Under the pieces are notes generated by a model. It saw only the letters and a list, made by a program, of their open reading frames with translations, did not search any database and was not told the origin of the DNA. Of a stretch of 64,000 nucleotides of DNA, positions 35,279 through 44,244 are shown piece after piece (position 1 is the first letter of the stretch; each line of letters opens with the position of its first letter). The stretch covers positions 28,479-92,478 of the forward strand of contig CALXUS010000005.1 in NCBI GenBank assembly GCA_944391745.1. Direction: 5' to 3'. The position numbers were made by a program, and so were the translations under genes. The stretch is from an uncultured Clostridia bacterium. Lineage in GTDB: Bacteria > Bacillota > Clostridia > TANB77 > CAG-508.

Positions 35279-36868
35279 GTGAAAAGAATCACTAAGAAAA
35301 CCAGGAAAAAAGAAAAGATAATTCCGGCAAAAAATAAGCAAAATAATAAAAAAGTCAATAAGAAAAGTTTATTTAAGAAAAAAGATAAAAAAGAAAAAGT
35401 AAGTTCAAAGCAAGAAAACAAAAATTATAAAAATCTTATTTTCGATTATGATAAAGAAAATGAAGAAAATAATAATGCAAAAGAACTAAATGAAAATAAG
35501 GTAAATAAAAATAAAGTTGCTAGGAATAAAAAAGAAAAATATAAAGAAAAATTAGCACGAAGAGATGATAATAACACAAATGAAAGTATAATAACAGATG
35601 TTAATTCAAATGCTGTTAACATAAAAATTAAAAGAGGTGTTAATAAAAAAAGAATAGCTCTTCTTCTAATATTGGTAATAGCCATAATAATATATTTATC
35701 ATTTTCCATTTATAATTTAATAGAAAATCCTACTGACTCAGTTTTGGTTAGTGAAGGAAGTATTGCACAGGAAGAGACAGTTAGTGCTTATGTAATTAGA
35801 GATGAAACTGTTATAAAAGGTGAAAATTATAAAAATGGAATGGTGAAAATAAAAAGCGAAGGTGATAAAGTAGCTAATGGTGATCCTATTTTCAGATACT
35901 ATTCTAGTGGAGAAGACGATTTGAAAAAGAAAATAGCTGACTTAGATGTAAAAATACAAGAAGCTATGGAAGAAAATAATGAAAATTTATTTTCTACAGA
36001 TACTAAATTATTAGATACACAAATTGAAAATACTTTAGATGAAGTAATTAATACAAATGATATGCAACAGATTAAAGAATACAAAAAAAGTATAACTGAA
36101 AATATTACTAAAAAAGCTAAGATAGCAGGAGAATTAAGTCCGTCAGGTTCTTATTTAAAAAAGCTTATCGATGAAAGAAGCGGATATGAAAATGAATTAA
36201 ATTCAGGTGCTGAGTATAAAAATGCAACGAGAAGTGGAATTGTTTCATATAGAATTGATGGATTAGAGGATGTATTAACAACTAATGACTTTTCAAAAAT
36301 AAACGCTGACTTTTTAGATAATTTGAATTTGAAGACCGGTCAAATTATTTCGGAAAGTGGTGAAGGTGGAAAAATTGTTAATAATTTTATTTGCTATATT
36401 GCTTTTACTAGCGAAAGCAATGAAGTAAAATCTGCACAAATAGGGGATAAGGTTAAATTATCATTACCTAGTCTTAGAGAAGTTGAAGCAAAAGTGGAAT
36501 ATATTACTAAAGAAAACAATGGCGATGTTACATTAATTCTAAGCTTTACAGAAGGAATAGAAGAATTACTAAGCTATAGAAAAGTATCGATAGACATAAT
36601 ATGGTGGAGTGCTAAAGGATTTAAGGTACCTAATTCTTGTATTTTTGAACAAAATGGACTTAAATATGTATTAAGAACAAAAGCAGGATATTTAGACAAA
36701 GTTTTGGTAAAAGTACAAAAAACGACAGATAATTATTCAATAGTTACGAATTATAGTACTTCAGAAAAAGAGGATTTAGATATAGATAAAAATGTTTCAA
36801 CCTCAATAATATTATACGATCAGCTACTTTTAAATCCTACTGTCGAACAAATTAATCAGACTAATTAG
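35279..36868 (+). CDS. HlyD-like single-pass membrane protein
   Basis: A 529-residue protein. Residues 1-115 are highly charged (Lys/Asn/Glu, likely cytoplasmic and disordered), one membrane helix lies at about 120-145 (RIALLLILVIAIIIYLSFSI), and the external part has a lipoyl/HlyD-like barrel split by a coiled coil (about residues 215-320). The start is GTG at 35279 behind GGAGGAAG. Genes of this shape are commonly found before sepF in Clostridia, so a role near the division or envelope machinery is likely, but the function is unproven and no ABC exporter partner is visible. Confidence 0.75.
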   Translation: MKRITKKTRKKEKIIPAKNKQNNKKVNKKSLFKKKDKKEKVSSKQENKNYKNLIFDYDKENEENNNAKELNENKVNKNKVARNKKEKYKEKLARRDDNNTNESIITDVNSNAVNIKIKRGVNKKRIALLLILVIAIIIYLSFSIYNLIENPTDSVLVSEGSIAQEETVSAYVIRDETVIKGENYKNGMVKIKSEGDKVANGDPIFRYYSSGEDDLKKKIADLDVKIQEAMEENNENLFSTDTKLLDTQIENTLDEVINTNDMQQIKEYKKSITENITKKAKIAGELSPSGSYLKKLIDERSGYENELNSGAEYKNATRSGIVSYRIDGLEDVLTTNDFSKINADFLDNLNLKTGQIISESGEGGKIVNNFICYIAFTSESNEVKSAQIGDKVKLSLPSLREVEAKVEYITKENNGDVTLILSFTEGIEELLSYRKVSIDIIWWSAKGFKVPNSCIFEQNGLKYVLRTKAGYLDKVLVKVQKTTDNYSIVTNYSTSEKEDLDIDKNVSTSIILYDQLLLNPTVEQINQTN

Positions 36869-36924
36869 TATTACAAAACTATTACAAAAACATTAAATAA
36901 TCATTACATATTGTTTAAAAGTAT

Positions 36925-36953
36925 TGACATTATTTACAAAAAGTTAGATACTA
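36925..36953 (+). promoter_or_regulatory. promoter for sepF
   Basis: TTGACA (36925-36930), 17-base spacer, GATACT (36948-36953), about 47 bases upstream of the sepF start. Confidence 0.6.
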
Positions 36954-36999
36954 AGTATAGTCGTAGACGCGAATGAAAAATTTAGGAGGTTGTTTATAA

Positions 37000-37470
37000 A
37001 TGTCGAACGCGGTTTTAAATAAATTTATGAATATTTTTGGAATGGGATCAGCGGAAGAACCTGAAGAAGATTATGATGAGGATATAAATGAAGCTTATGA
37101 AGATGAAGAATTAGATGAACCAAGAGGATTATTCGGAAAAAGAAGTAATAATAGAGTAGTTAATATGAATCAACAAGTCAGAATGGTTATTATGCAACCA
37201 ACAGCTTTTGAACAATCAGAAGAAATTTGTGATTTATTGAAAGAAAAGAAATCTGTTATTATTAATTTAGAATATGTTAATAAAGATATTGCAAGAAGAA
37301 TTATTGATGTTGTTAGTGGAGCAGCACATGCTCTTGATGGACACATGCAAAAAATCTCTAGTTCAATATTTTTAGTAGCACCTTATAATTATGATATTAC
37401 TTCAGAAACAAAAGAGGAGACCAAGAGCAAATTACCAGTTTCTTGGCTTAAGAGTAATGCCAATAATTAA
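37000..37470 (+). CDS. sepF: cell division protein SepF
   Basis: SepF, 156 residues. The N-terminal amphipathic segment (MSNAVLNKFMNIFG) would bind the membrane, followed by an acidic linker (to about residue 50) and the SepF domain (about 55-140: VRMVIMQPTAFEQSEEI, GAAHALDGHM, IFLVAP), which polymerises into rings and tethers FtsZ. AGGAGG lies at the right distance from ATG. divIVA follows after 18 bases. A sigma-A promoter sits upstream. Confidence 0.95.
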   Translation: MSNAVLNKFMNIFGMGSAEEPEEDYDEDINEAYEDEELDEPRGLFGKRSNNRVVNMNQQVRMVIMQPTAFEQSEEICDLLKEKKSVIINLEYVNKDIARRIIDVVSGAAHALDGHMQKISSSIFLVAPYNYDITSETKEETKSKLPVSWLKSNANN

Positions 37471-37488
37471 TCGAAATGGGGGAATAAA

Positions 37489-37941
37489 ATGATTACACCT
37501 TTAGATATAGAAAATAAGAGATTTTCAAAAAAGAAACTTAATGGATATGATCCTGAAGAAGTTGATGATTTTTTAGATGAATTAACTAAGGATTATTCAA
37601 CCATTTATAAAAAAGTTAATGAAAGTGATAAAGAATTAGAAGAATTAAAGCTTAAAGTTGAACATTATACTCAAATTGAATCAACATTGCAAAATACTTT
37701 GTTAATGGCTCAATCTGCAGCTGATGAAGTAAAAAATGCTGCTCAAAAACAAGCTGATCAAATTATCAGAGATGCTGAAAGCAAAGCTAGTCAATGTACA
37801 GAAAATTTAGATATACAAATTTCAGAAAAGAAAAAGGAATTAGATGACATTAGTAAACAATTTGATGTGTATAAAGCTAAAATGGAATCTTTATTGATTT
37901 CACAATTAGAACTTTTAAAAGAAGTAAATAAGAATGAATAA
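37489..37941 (+). CDS. divIVA: DivIVA-family cell division protein
   Basis: A 150-residue coiled-coil protein. The N-terminal DivIVA lipid-binding module ITPLDIENKRFSKKKLNGYDPEEVDDFLDEL-type start is split as ITPLDIENKRFSKK then GYDPEEVDDFLDE, and a long coiled coil covers about residues 30-145. It marks curved membrane at poles and septa. It follows sepF as usual; the ylmH gene that normally lies between them is at 6358 instead. A GGGGGAA site precedes the ATG. Confidence 0.94.
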   Translation: MITPLDIENKRFSKKKLNGYDPEEVDDFLDELTKDYSTIYKKVNESDKELEELKLKVEHYTQIESTLQNTLLMAQSAADEVKNAAQKQADQIIRDAESKASQCTENLDIQISEKKKELDDISKQFDVYKAKMESLLISQLELLKEVNKNE

Positions 37942-37962
37942 AAAATTACAAAATTGTAATAA

Positions 37963-38010
37963 AATAAAGGGATATGGGCTTTTATTTAGCTTATATCCCT
38001 TTATTTTACT
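37963..38010 (+). terminator. terminator after divIVA
   Basis: AATAAAGGGATAT (37963-37975) and ATATCCCTTTATT (37993-38005) with an interrupted stem top and a following T-rich tract. Confidence 0.75.
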
Positions 38011-38111
38011 GTAAATTTGTGTTAAAATACCAGTATTACATAGATGTTAAGGGAATATTACAATTTTATTAATTGACTTGACAAGAAGGGATTTAAAGAT
38101 AAAATAGTATT

Positions 38112-38669
38112 ATGAGAGTTATAAGTGGTTTAGCGCGAGGAACAAAGCTAAAAACAGTTGAAGAAATGACAACTCGTCCAACATTAGATAGAGTTAAAGA
38201 ATCATTATTTAATATATTGCAAGAAAGAGTAAAAAATTCAGTAGTATTGGATTTGTTCGCAGGAAGTGGTGCATTGGGTATAGAGGCACTAAGTAGAGGT
38301 GCAAAAAAAGCTTATTTTTGTGATACAAATTATGATGCTATAAAAGTTATTAAAGAAAATCTAACAAAAACTAGATTGATTTCAAATGCAACTATTATAA
38401 ATGGTGATTATATTAAAGCATTAAATAAAATTCATGAATGTTGTGACTTAATATTTTTAGATCCACCTTATAAGTTGGATTTAGCGGTAAAAGCAGTTAG
38501 AGAAATATTAAGTAAAAAGTTGTTAGCAGATAAGGGGCTTATAGTTATAGAAACAGATGAACTAGATCGTGAAATTCAAGAGTTGAATGAAATTAAAATT
38601 ATTAATATCATTGATCAAAGAAAATACGGGAGAGCTAACCTTATTTTTATAGAAGAAAGAGGAAACTAA
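38112..38669 (+). CDS. rsmD: 16S rRNA (guanine(966)-N2)-methyltransferase RsmD
   Basis: RsmD, 185 residues. MRVISGLARGTKL is the family start, LDLFAGSGALGIEALSRGA binds S-adenosylmethionine, and LIFLDPPYK is the catalytic N-methyltransferase motif IV. It methylates G966 of 16S rRNA. The next gene starts two bases after the stop. In Firmicutes coaD often follows rsmD; it does not here. Confidence 0.95.
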   Translation: MRVISGLARGTKLKTVEEMTTRPTLDRVKESLFNILQERVKNSVVLDLFAGSGALGIEALSRGAKKAYFCDTNYDAIKVIKENLTKTRLISNATIINGDYIKALNKIHECCDLIFLDPPYKLDLAVKAVREILSKKLLADKGLIVIETDELDREIQELNEIKIINIIDQRKYGRANLIFIEERGN

Positions 38670-38671
38670 GA

Positions 38672-39109
38672 ATGGAAATTTTTACATTACTAGAAAATTT
38701 AGAAGAAAATGTTGAAAACTCTAAAAAAGTGCCTTTTACTAGTAAAGTCATGATTGAGCAAGAAGAGATTTTAGACATTATTAAAGAAATTAGATTAAAA
38801 TTACCAGAGGACCTAAAGCAAGCAAAATGGGTAAGAGAGGAAAGAGATAGAATATTAGAAGAGGCTAAAAAGGAAGCTGACGATGTTGTTAAAGAGGCAG
38901 AAAATAGAATTATTTCGATGATTGATGAGCATGAAATTACTAAAAAGGCCTATGAACAAAAAAATCAAATAATGGAAGCTGCAAATGAAAATTCAAGACA
39001 AATTACTCAAGGGGCTAAGGAATATGCTGATAATATTTTGGCTGATTTAGAAAAAAGACTAGAGAAAGTATTAAAAGAAATTTCATTGGATAGGAAAGAA
39101 TTAAAGTAA
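38672..39109 (+). CDS. coiled-coil protein downstream of rsmD
   Basis: A 145-residue, almost entirely helical, charged protein (KKEADDVVKEAENRI, DNILADLEKRLEKVL). It resembles ATP synthase subunit b-like and DivIVA-like coiled coils and is often found next to rsmD in Clostridia under the vague label ATPase. No membrane segment. Start ATG 38672 is tied to the rsmD stop by two bases, implying coupling. Specific function not recognised. Confidence 0.75.
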   Translation: MEIFTLLENLEENVENSKKVPFTSKVMIEQEEILDIIKEIRLKLPEDLKQAKWVREERDRILEEAKKEADDVVKEAENRIISMIDEHEITKKAYEQKNQIMEAANENSRQITQGAKEYADNILADLEKRLEKVLKEISLDRKELK

Positions 39110-39151
39110 TTATTGTTTATGTAAATTTTTAGTGTATGATAGGAGAAAAAT

Positions 39152-40633
39152 ATGGAACCAAATACAGGAGGCAAAAAAATAATAATTATTACAGCAGTAA
39201 TAATTATTATTTTTGTAATCGCTATTGTTGCTGTTGTTATTGCTTTATCACAAGGAAATGATGGGCAAAATGGAATCTTAAATAATGTTATGCAAAATGA
39301 ATTGGATATAAATGATAAAGAAAATACAATTTTAGATGAGGAAAATGTAGTAATAAATGATGATTCAACTGCTGAAATTTCAAGAAAATATGGTAGAATT
39401 GAATTAGTATGGATTGATCAAAATAACAATGAAATATCAAGTCCTTTACAACCAAACTTAAATGGATTGACACCAGTTAAATTTGACTCAAGAACTACAT
39501 CTTTTGTTACAACTACTGAAGATGATAACGAATGGTATAATTATGATTTACAAAGATGGGCAAATGCAATTAATAGTGATGGAAGTTATTTCGTTTGGAT
39601 TCCTAGATTTGCTTATAGAATAACATATTATTCAGATAGCCAATATACTAAAGTAATAGGATTTTGTGATAGTAGAGGTATAATGAAATTAAATGATGAT
39701 GAGTCATTATCTATTATATCAAAAAATAATACAGGAATTAGAGAAACTGCAAATCATTATATAGTAGCACCTGCGTTTTCTAAAGATACTGCTAGTGGAT
39801 ATAGAAATGGTGGATGGGATAGTGATATTTCAGGATTATGGGTTGCAAAATATGAAATGAGCATGGAGACTAATGGAACTCATACTGAAACATCAAATGC
39901 ATCTATAGGAAATGTACAAATAAGTGATACAATTAAAGCTGTTAGTAAACCTGGAGTTACAAGTTGGAGAAATATAAATGTTAATAATTGTTATTTAAAT
40001 AGTTATAATTACGATAGAAGTAAAGACAGCCATTTAATGAAAAATAGTGAGTGGGGTGCTGTTGCATATTTGGCTTATAGTAAATATGGAGTAAATGGTA
40101 AAAATATTTCAAGTAATGCTAGTGCTCAATATATTACTGGAGGTACTCCTTCAGAAGAAAGCATATATATTTCTAATAAAAATCAATCTACCACGGGAAA
40201 TGAAACAGGAGTGTATGATTTAGTAGGTGGAGCTTGGGAATATATTGCAGCTTATATTGATAATGGTTATGTAGGACTTGCAGAAAATGGTGGTTCATCG
40301 GAAGATGATATTTATGGAAGCAGAAATTCAAAATATAAATTAGTTTATCCTCATGATTCAAGAGATTTAGGTGTTGATTATGATAGAATTAATTCTATTA
40401 ATAATTATTCATTGATTTATAGATATAGAGGAGATGCTTTGTATGAAACATCTGATTCAGGATATGGAAATGATGGTTGGGGTACGAATATAGCGTATTT
40501 TATGCAAAGTGATATTCCATATTTAATAAGAGGTGGAGATTATAATAGTACGATTGGAGCTGGAATATTTAGTTTTAATGGATATAGTGGTGCTAGCAAC
40601 AGTGGGGAAAGCTTTAGAGTTGTTTTAATATAA
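39152..40633 (+). CDS. membrane-anchored protein with formylglycine-enzyme/C-type-lectin-like fold
   Basis: A 493-residue protein with an N-terminal helix (about residues 10-33) and an acidic-Asn linker, then an extracytoplasmic domain. YFVWIPRFAYRI, GLWVAKYEMS, MKNSEWGAVAYLAYSKYG, GVYDLVGGAWEYIA and the ending LIRGGDYN ... GESFRVVLI resemble the SUMF1/FGE-type C-type-lectin fold. The final RGG...FRVVL segment is the kind found in variable proteins of diversity-generating retroelements, but no reverse transcriptase or template repeat is visible here. No catalytic cysteine pair of a formylglycine enzyme is evident. I infer an exposed binding protein. AGGAG precedes the ATG. Confidence 0.65.
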   Translation: MEPNTGGKKIIIITAVIIIIFVIAIVAVVIALSQGNDGQNGILNNVMQNELDINDKENTILDEENVVINDDSTAEISRKYGRIELVWIDQNNNEISSPLQPNLNGLTPVKFDSRTTSFVTTTEDDNEWYNYDLQRWANAINSDGSYFVWIPRFAYRITYYSDSQYTKVIGFCDSRGIMKLNDDESLSIISKNNTGIRETANHYIVAPAFSKDTASGYRNGGWDSDISGLWVAKYEMSMETNGTHTETSNASIGNVQISDTIKAVSKPGVTSWRNINVNNCYLNSYNYDRSKDSHLMKNSEWGAVAYLAYSKYGVNGKNISSNASAQYITGGTPSEESIYISNKNQSTTGNETGVYDLVGGAWEYIAAYIDNGYVGLAENGGSSEDDIYGSRNSKYKLVYPHDSRDLGVDYDRINSINNYSLIYRYRGDALYETSDSGYGNDGWGTNIAYFMQSDIPYLIRGGDYNSTIGAGIFSFNGYSGASNSGESFRVVLI

Positions 40634-40636
40634 AAT

Positions 40637-40672
40637 AAAAAGTAACAAGATATTAAACTTGTTACTTTTTTT
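40637..40672. terminator. bidirectional terminator between convergent genes
   Basis: AAAAAGTAACAAG (40637-40649) and CTTGTTACTTTTT (40658-40670) with an eight-base loop; runs of A and T on each side suit both strands. Confidence 0.85.
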
Positions 40673-42266
40673 AATAATAAATCATATAATCAATGTCTGG
40701 GAAGATACAATCTTTTGCCTCTATATCTTTTAAGAAACGTTCATCAACATCTTCTCCCTTTATAAGAGCATTGTACATCTTATTAAATCTTCCAATGTGA
40801 TCTTTGATTCTTTTTTTAGCATAATCAACCATTGTACCATTTGTAATAATAAATAACCAATCACTGCTTTGTGCTAGAACTAATTCACGAGCACATTGAT
40901 TAAGAATTCTTCTTTTTCTTGATTCTTTAGGCTCATTTGGAAATTTCTTTGCTAATTTACACATTCTATCTCCAGCAGTATGTAAATGTTTATGAACATA
41001 ATCATTTGATGGATTCAACCATACTTCTGAATAACCTTTTGCACCCCAACTTGATCTACAAGGTGTACATACCTGAATTTCAGGATATTTATCTATATAT
41101 TCACTTGGAGTAATTAATTTAAAATTGCAATCATCATAATATATTTTTTTGGCTAAAGTATATAAAAAGTCAGGACCTTCATACCACCAATGACCATATA
41201 ATTCAGCATCATAAGGACAAACTATTATAGGAGGTTTATCCATTTTTTTAGATAAATAATCAATTTGGGCATTACGACAATCAAAGAAATGTCCACTATT
41301 TTTATTAACAGAATCTTGAGCCCATTGTAAATCATATATATCTTTATTTTCTGTTTTACCAGTGATACGATGATATCTTATTCCAGTAGAAACACGTACA
41401 CCGTTTGAAGCTATATAAGGTTTAATATAATCATAAGGTGCATCATATCCAATATCTCTATAGAATTCTCTATAATTAAAATCTCCTGGATAACCATTAA
41501 TTGATGACCAAACTTGTCTTGAAGATTCTAAATCACGACCAAATGCGACAACTCCCTCAGGAGAAACAATAGGAGCATAAGTACCGTAAATTGGGGTTGG
41601 GTCTGCATATAATATTCCATGTGTTTCTGTTAAAACATATTGTACACCAAACTCTCTAAGGTATTTATCTGCTTCAGGAACATATCCACATTCAGGAAGC
41701 CAAAAACCTCTGATAGGTTTATCAAAATATTTATTATAAGTTTGAACACCAATTGCAATTTGTGCTCTTACAGTTTTTTCATTAACATATAAAATAGGGA
41801 AGTAACCGTGTGTTGCACCACAACCGATTATTTCTAACACTCCCAAGTCTTGAAATTTTTTAAACCCACTAATTAAATTACAGTTATATACATCTTTAAA
41901 AACATGTAAATCGTTAGAGTATCTTTCATAATAATAATGAGATAGTTTATTTATTCTTGGATTATCTTTTGTTCTAACGATTTCCTTTTCGGCTAATTCA
42001 ATATGTTTTTTTAAATATTTTATATATCTTTCTTGAAGCATTTGATTATCTAACATATTTAAAAGTGGGGGAGTTAAAGACATAGTAAATCTAAAATCTA
42101 CATGTTCATCAACTAGCTTTTGAAATCTTAATAGAAGTGGTATATATGTTTCTGACATTGCTTCATATAACCATTGTTCTTCTAAGTAGTCTTCACTTTC
42201 AGGATGATGCACAAAAGGTAAGTGTGCGTGAAGAACGAAACTTACATATCCTTTTATTTCTTTCAT
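40671..42266 (-). CDS. GH57 1,4-alpha-glucan branching enzyme
   Basis: A 531-residue glycoside hydrolase family 57 protein. SFVLHAHLPFVHHPE is the GH57 start; GCGATHGYFPIL, GFWLPECGYVPEADKYL (with the catalytic Glu) and CPYDAELYGHWWYEGPDF (with the catalytic Asp) follow, and the C-terminal DUF1957-type helical domain matches known branching enzymes. It makes alpha-1,6 branches in glycogen-like glucan. It is followed on the same strand (upstream in sequence of its start) by the DUF4912 gene, and a glycogen-synthase-like gene faces away from both, the usual set. Confidence 0.9.
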   Translation of the reverse strand: MKEIKGYVSFVLHAHLPFVHHPESEDYLEEQWLYEAMSETYIPLLLRFQKLVDEHVDFRFTMSLTPPLLNMLDNQMLQERYIKYLKKHIELAEKEIVRTKDNPRINKLSHYYYERYSNDLHVFKDVYNCNLISGFKKFQDLGVLEIIGCGATHGYFPILYVNEKTVRAQIAIGVQTYNKYFDKPIRGFWLPECGYVPEADKYLREFGVQYVLTETHGILYADPTPIYGTYAPIVSPEGVVAFGRDLESSRQVWSSINGYPGDFNYREFYRDIGYDAPYDYIKPYIASNGVRVSTGIRYHRITGKTENKDIYDLQWAQDSVNKNSGHFFDCRNAQIDYLSKKMDKPPIIVCPYDAELYGHWWYEGPDFLYTLAKKIYYDDCNFKLITPSEYIDKYPEIQVCTPCRSSWGAKGYSEVWLNPSNDYVHKHLHTAGDRMCKLAKKFPNEPKESRKRRILNQCARELVLAQSSDWLFIITNGTMVDYAKKRIKDHIGRFNKMYNALIKGEDVDERFLKDIEAKDCIFPDIDYMIYY

Positions 42267-42361
42267 AATATATTCCTCTCTGAATTTTATTGCAAAATAA
42301 TATTTTAAATTTAAGGCATAAAAGTTTTAAAATTAAAACTTAGGTTTTCACTACAGAAAAC

Positions 42362-44047
42362 CTAAAAAACATTTGAAGTAGGATTTTGAGAAGAAGGGTT
42401 TTTAAAATCAAAACTTGTATTTGCTTTATCTAGATGTAATGTGCCATAAATTCCATATATATGTTTCAAGAATGGATTAATAACTTTCTTTGTATATTGA
42501 TTTGTCTTAATATTCTTAAATAGAACTTCTTGATATTTGCTAGAGTCATAAAATAATACATGATCATTAGGAGACTCAATTGTATTTGAAGAAGTAATAT
42601 AAAGATAATTATCTTGCAAATTATTATTATAACCTTCTTTAGGTCTTCTACCTAATTCTATAACATATTGTGCTTTTGTATCATTAACATGAATATACCA
42701 ATTGTTAGCAAAATCATTTACTTCAATTTCAAAAGAATATTTACCAGTTAAATTATGTATTATAAGAACAGGTTTTGTTTCATTAAAGAAATTTTCTCCA
42801 TATTGTTCTCTTAAATTATTTATATCATCATCTGAAATTTCCCAATAAACAAATAATGTATTTGGATTTTGGGCTAACGCTTTTATAACTGTTTTATTGT
42901 ATTTGTATGGTAAATCATAATATTCTACTACAAATGGTAATTCTATTACTTTATTAAATTTACCATTTAATTTCTTGTAACTATTCTTTAATGTACGTAA
43001 AGTTTTTGAAGGTTTTTCTTCATCTTTAATAGCCTTAGTAGTAGAGTTTTTTCTAACGATAGCTTTTGGTTTTACAACATCAATTAACTCTTTTTTATTT
43101 TCTTCAGTTTCTTCTTTTAAAGTAGATAAATCTTCTGTTTCAGAAGTAGTATCTAGTACAGTATCTTCTTCTAATACAGGAGTAGAATCTAATGCATCAT
43201 TTTCTTCAACTACAGGAGTAGTATCTAATACAGCATTTTCTTCAACTGCAGGAGTAGTATCTAATACAGCATTTTCTTCAATTACAGGAGTAGAATCTAT
43301 TATAGTAGTTTCTTTAATTTCCTGATTAGAGTTTAGTAAAGTTTCTTCTTTTTGGATTGAATCTTCAACTTTAACAGATTTTTTTGTTAAAGTTGAAGTC
43401 TTTTTAGAAGTACTTAAAGATTTTTTCTTTGAAGTTTCACTTGTCTTTTTCTTTGCTCCAGCTTTTTTTCTAGATGATTCAGATAAACTTTTTGCTAAAT
43501 CAACAATATCATTTGTAACTCTTGCAGATTTAGGTTTTGTAGAAGCAGTAGACTTCTTAGTAGTACTCTTTTTGGCAGTAGATTTTTTAGTAGTTGATGT
43601 AGATTTAGAAGTAGTAGGTTTAACTTCTTCAACTTTTGGTTCAGGTGTAATTTCAGCTACTTTTTTAGAAGTTTTTGACTTTTTAGTAGAAGCTTTTTCT
43701 ACTATTTTTTCTTCCTTAGGTTCAATAGCTTCTTCAACTTGAACAGAAGATTTTTCCGTAATTTTTTTTTGTCTAGTACGCCTAAAAAGATCAGCTATTT
43801 TTTGCACTGTAGATTTTTTCTCTACAGGTTTAAATTCTTTACTAATTTCTACTTTTTTTGATTTTGTTTTTGAGTTATTATCTGAATCTAAAATTTCATT
43901 ATCTACTTTCTTTCTTGAAGAACTTTTGGTGCTTGATGTTTTTTTCTCAGCTACGTTAGCTTTAACTTTGGAAGCCTTGGCTGTAGTTAACTTTTTTTCA
44001 TTTAATAATTCTTCATTTTTTAATTCTTCCTTTGATTTTCTTGGCAT
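42362..44047 (-). CDS. DUF4912 protein with long Lys/Ser/Thr-rich repeat region
   Basis: A 561-residue protein. Residues 1-220 are Lys/Ser/Thr/Ala-rich and basic, residues about 225-315 hold acidic 12-residue repeats, and the C-terminal part from about 350 is DUF4912 (ALAQNPNTLFVYWEIS, YSFEIEVNDFANNWYIHV, YVIELGRRPKEGY). DUF4912 proteins are regularly encoded with GH57 branching enzymes and GT4 glycogen synthases; a carbohydrate-binding role is inferred. TAAGGAGG precedes the ATG at 44047. The basic region resembles histone-like tails, which may be compositional only. Confidence 0.85.
   Translation of the reverse strand: MPRKSKEELKNEELLNEKKLTTAKASKVKANVAEKKTSSTKSSSRKKVDNEILDSDNNSKTKSKKVEISKEFKPVEKKSTVQKIADLFRRTRQKKITEKSSVQVEEAIEPKEEKIVEKASTKKSKTSKKVAEITPEPKVEEVKPTTSKSTSTTKKSTAKKSTTKKSTASTKPKSARVTNDIVDLAKSLSESSRKKAGAKKKTSETSKKKSLSTSKKTSTLTKKSVKVEDSIQKEETLLNSNQEIKETTIIDSTPVIEENAVLDTTPAVEENAVLDTTPVVEENDALDSTPVLEEDTVLDTTSETEDLSTLKEETEENKKELIDVVKPKAIVRKNSTTKAIKDEEKPSKTLRTLKNSYKKLNGKFNKVIELPFVVEYYDLPYKYNKTVIKALAQNPNTLFVYWEISDDDINNLREQYGENFFNETKPVLIIHNLTGKYSFEIEVNDFANNWYIHVNDTKAQYVIELGRRPKEGYNNNLQDNYLYITSSNTIESPNDHVLFYDSSKYQEVLFKNIKTNQYTKKVINPFLKHIYGIYGTLHLDKANTSFDFKNPSSQNPTSNVF
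43150..43310 (-). repeat. 36-bp coding repeats inside the DUF4912 gene
   Basis: About four copies of a 36-base unit encoding DTTPVVEENAVL-like 12-residue repeats, diverging slightly (DTTPAVEENAVL, DSTPVLEEDTVL). In frame, so they add or remove whole repeats. Boundaries approximate. Confidence 0.7.
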
Positions 44048-44244
44048 TATTTTCCTCCTTAGTTAAAGTTATAATATACTCATAATATAATATAACAAAG
44101 AAAATTATTTATCAATATAAAAATAAAAAAAATATTAAAAAAATTTGTAAAATTTTATTTACTTTTGTAAAAAAGTTGTATAAAATATCATATAGAAAAA
44201 ATAGTCGAATAAACTAAAGAAAATTATGAAAGGGGCTTAAGAAA

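Noticed and set aside
39152..40633. Complete diversity-generating retroelement
   Set aside because: No reverse transcriptase, accessory gene or template repeat is present in the window.
43150..43310. 36-bp repeats as possible CRISPR or intergenic repeat
   Set aside because: In-frame coding repeats of a disordered protein region, no spacers.
44048..44244. Gene or RNA in the 197-base gap between the DUF4912 and GT4 genes
   Set aside because: Only AT-rich promoter-like sequence for the divergent genes is visible.
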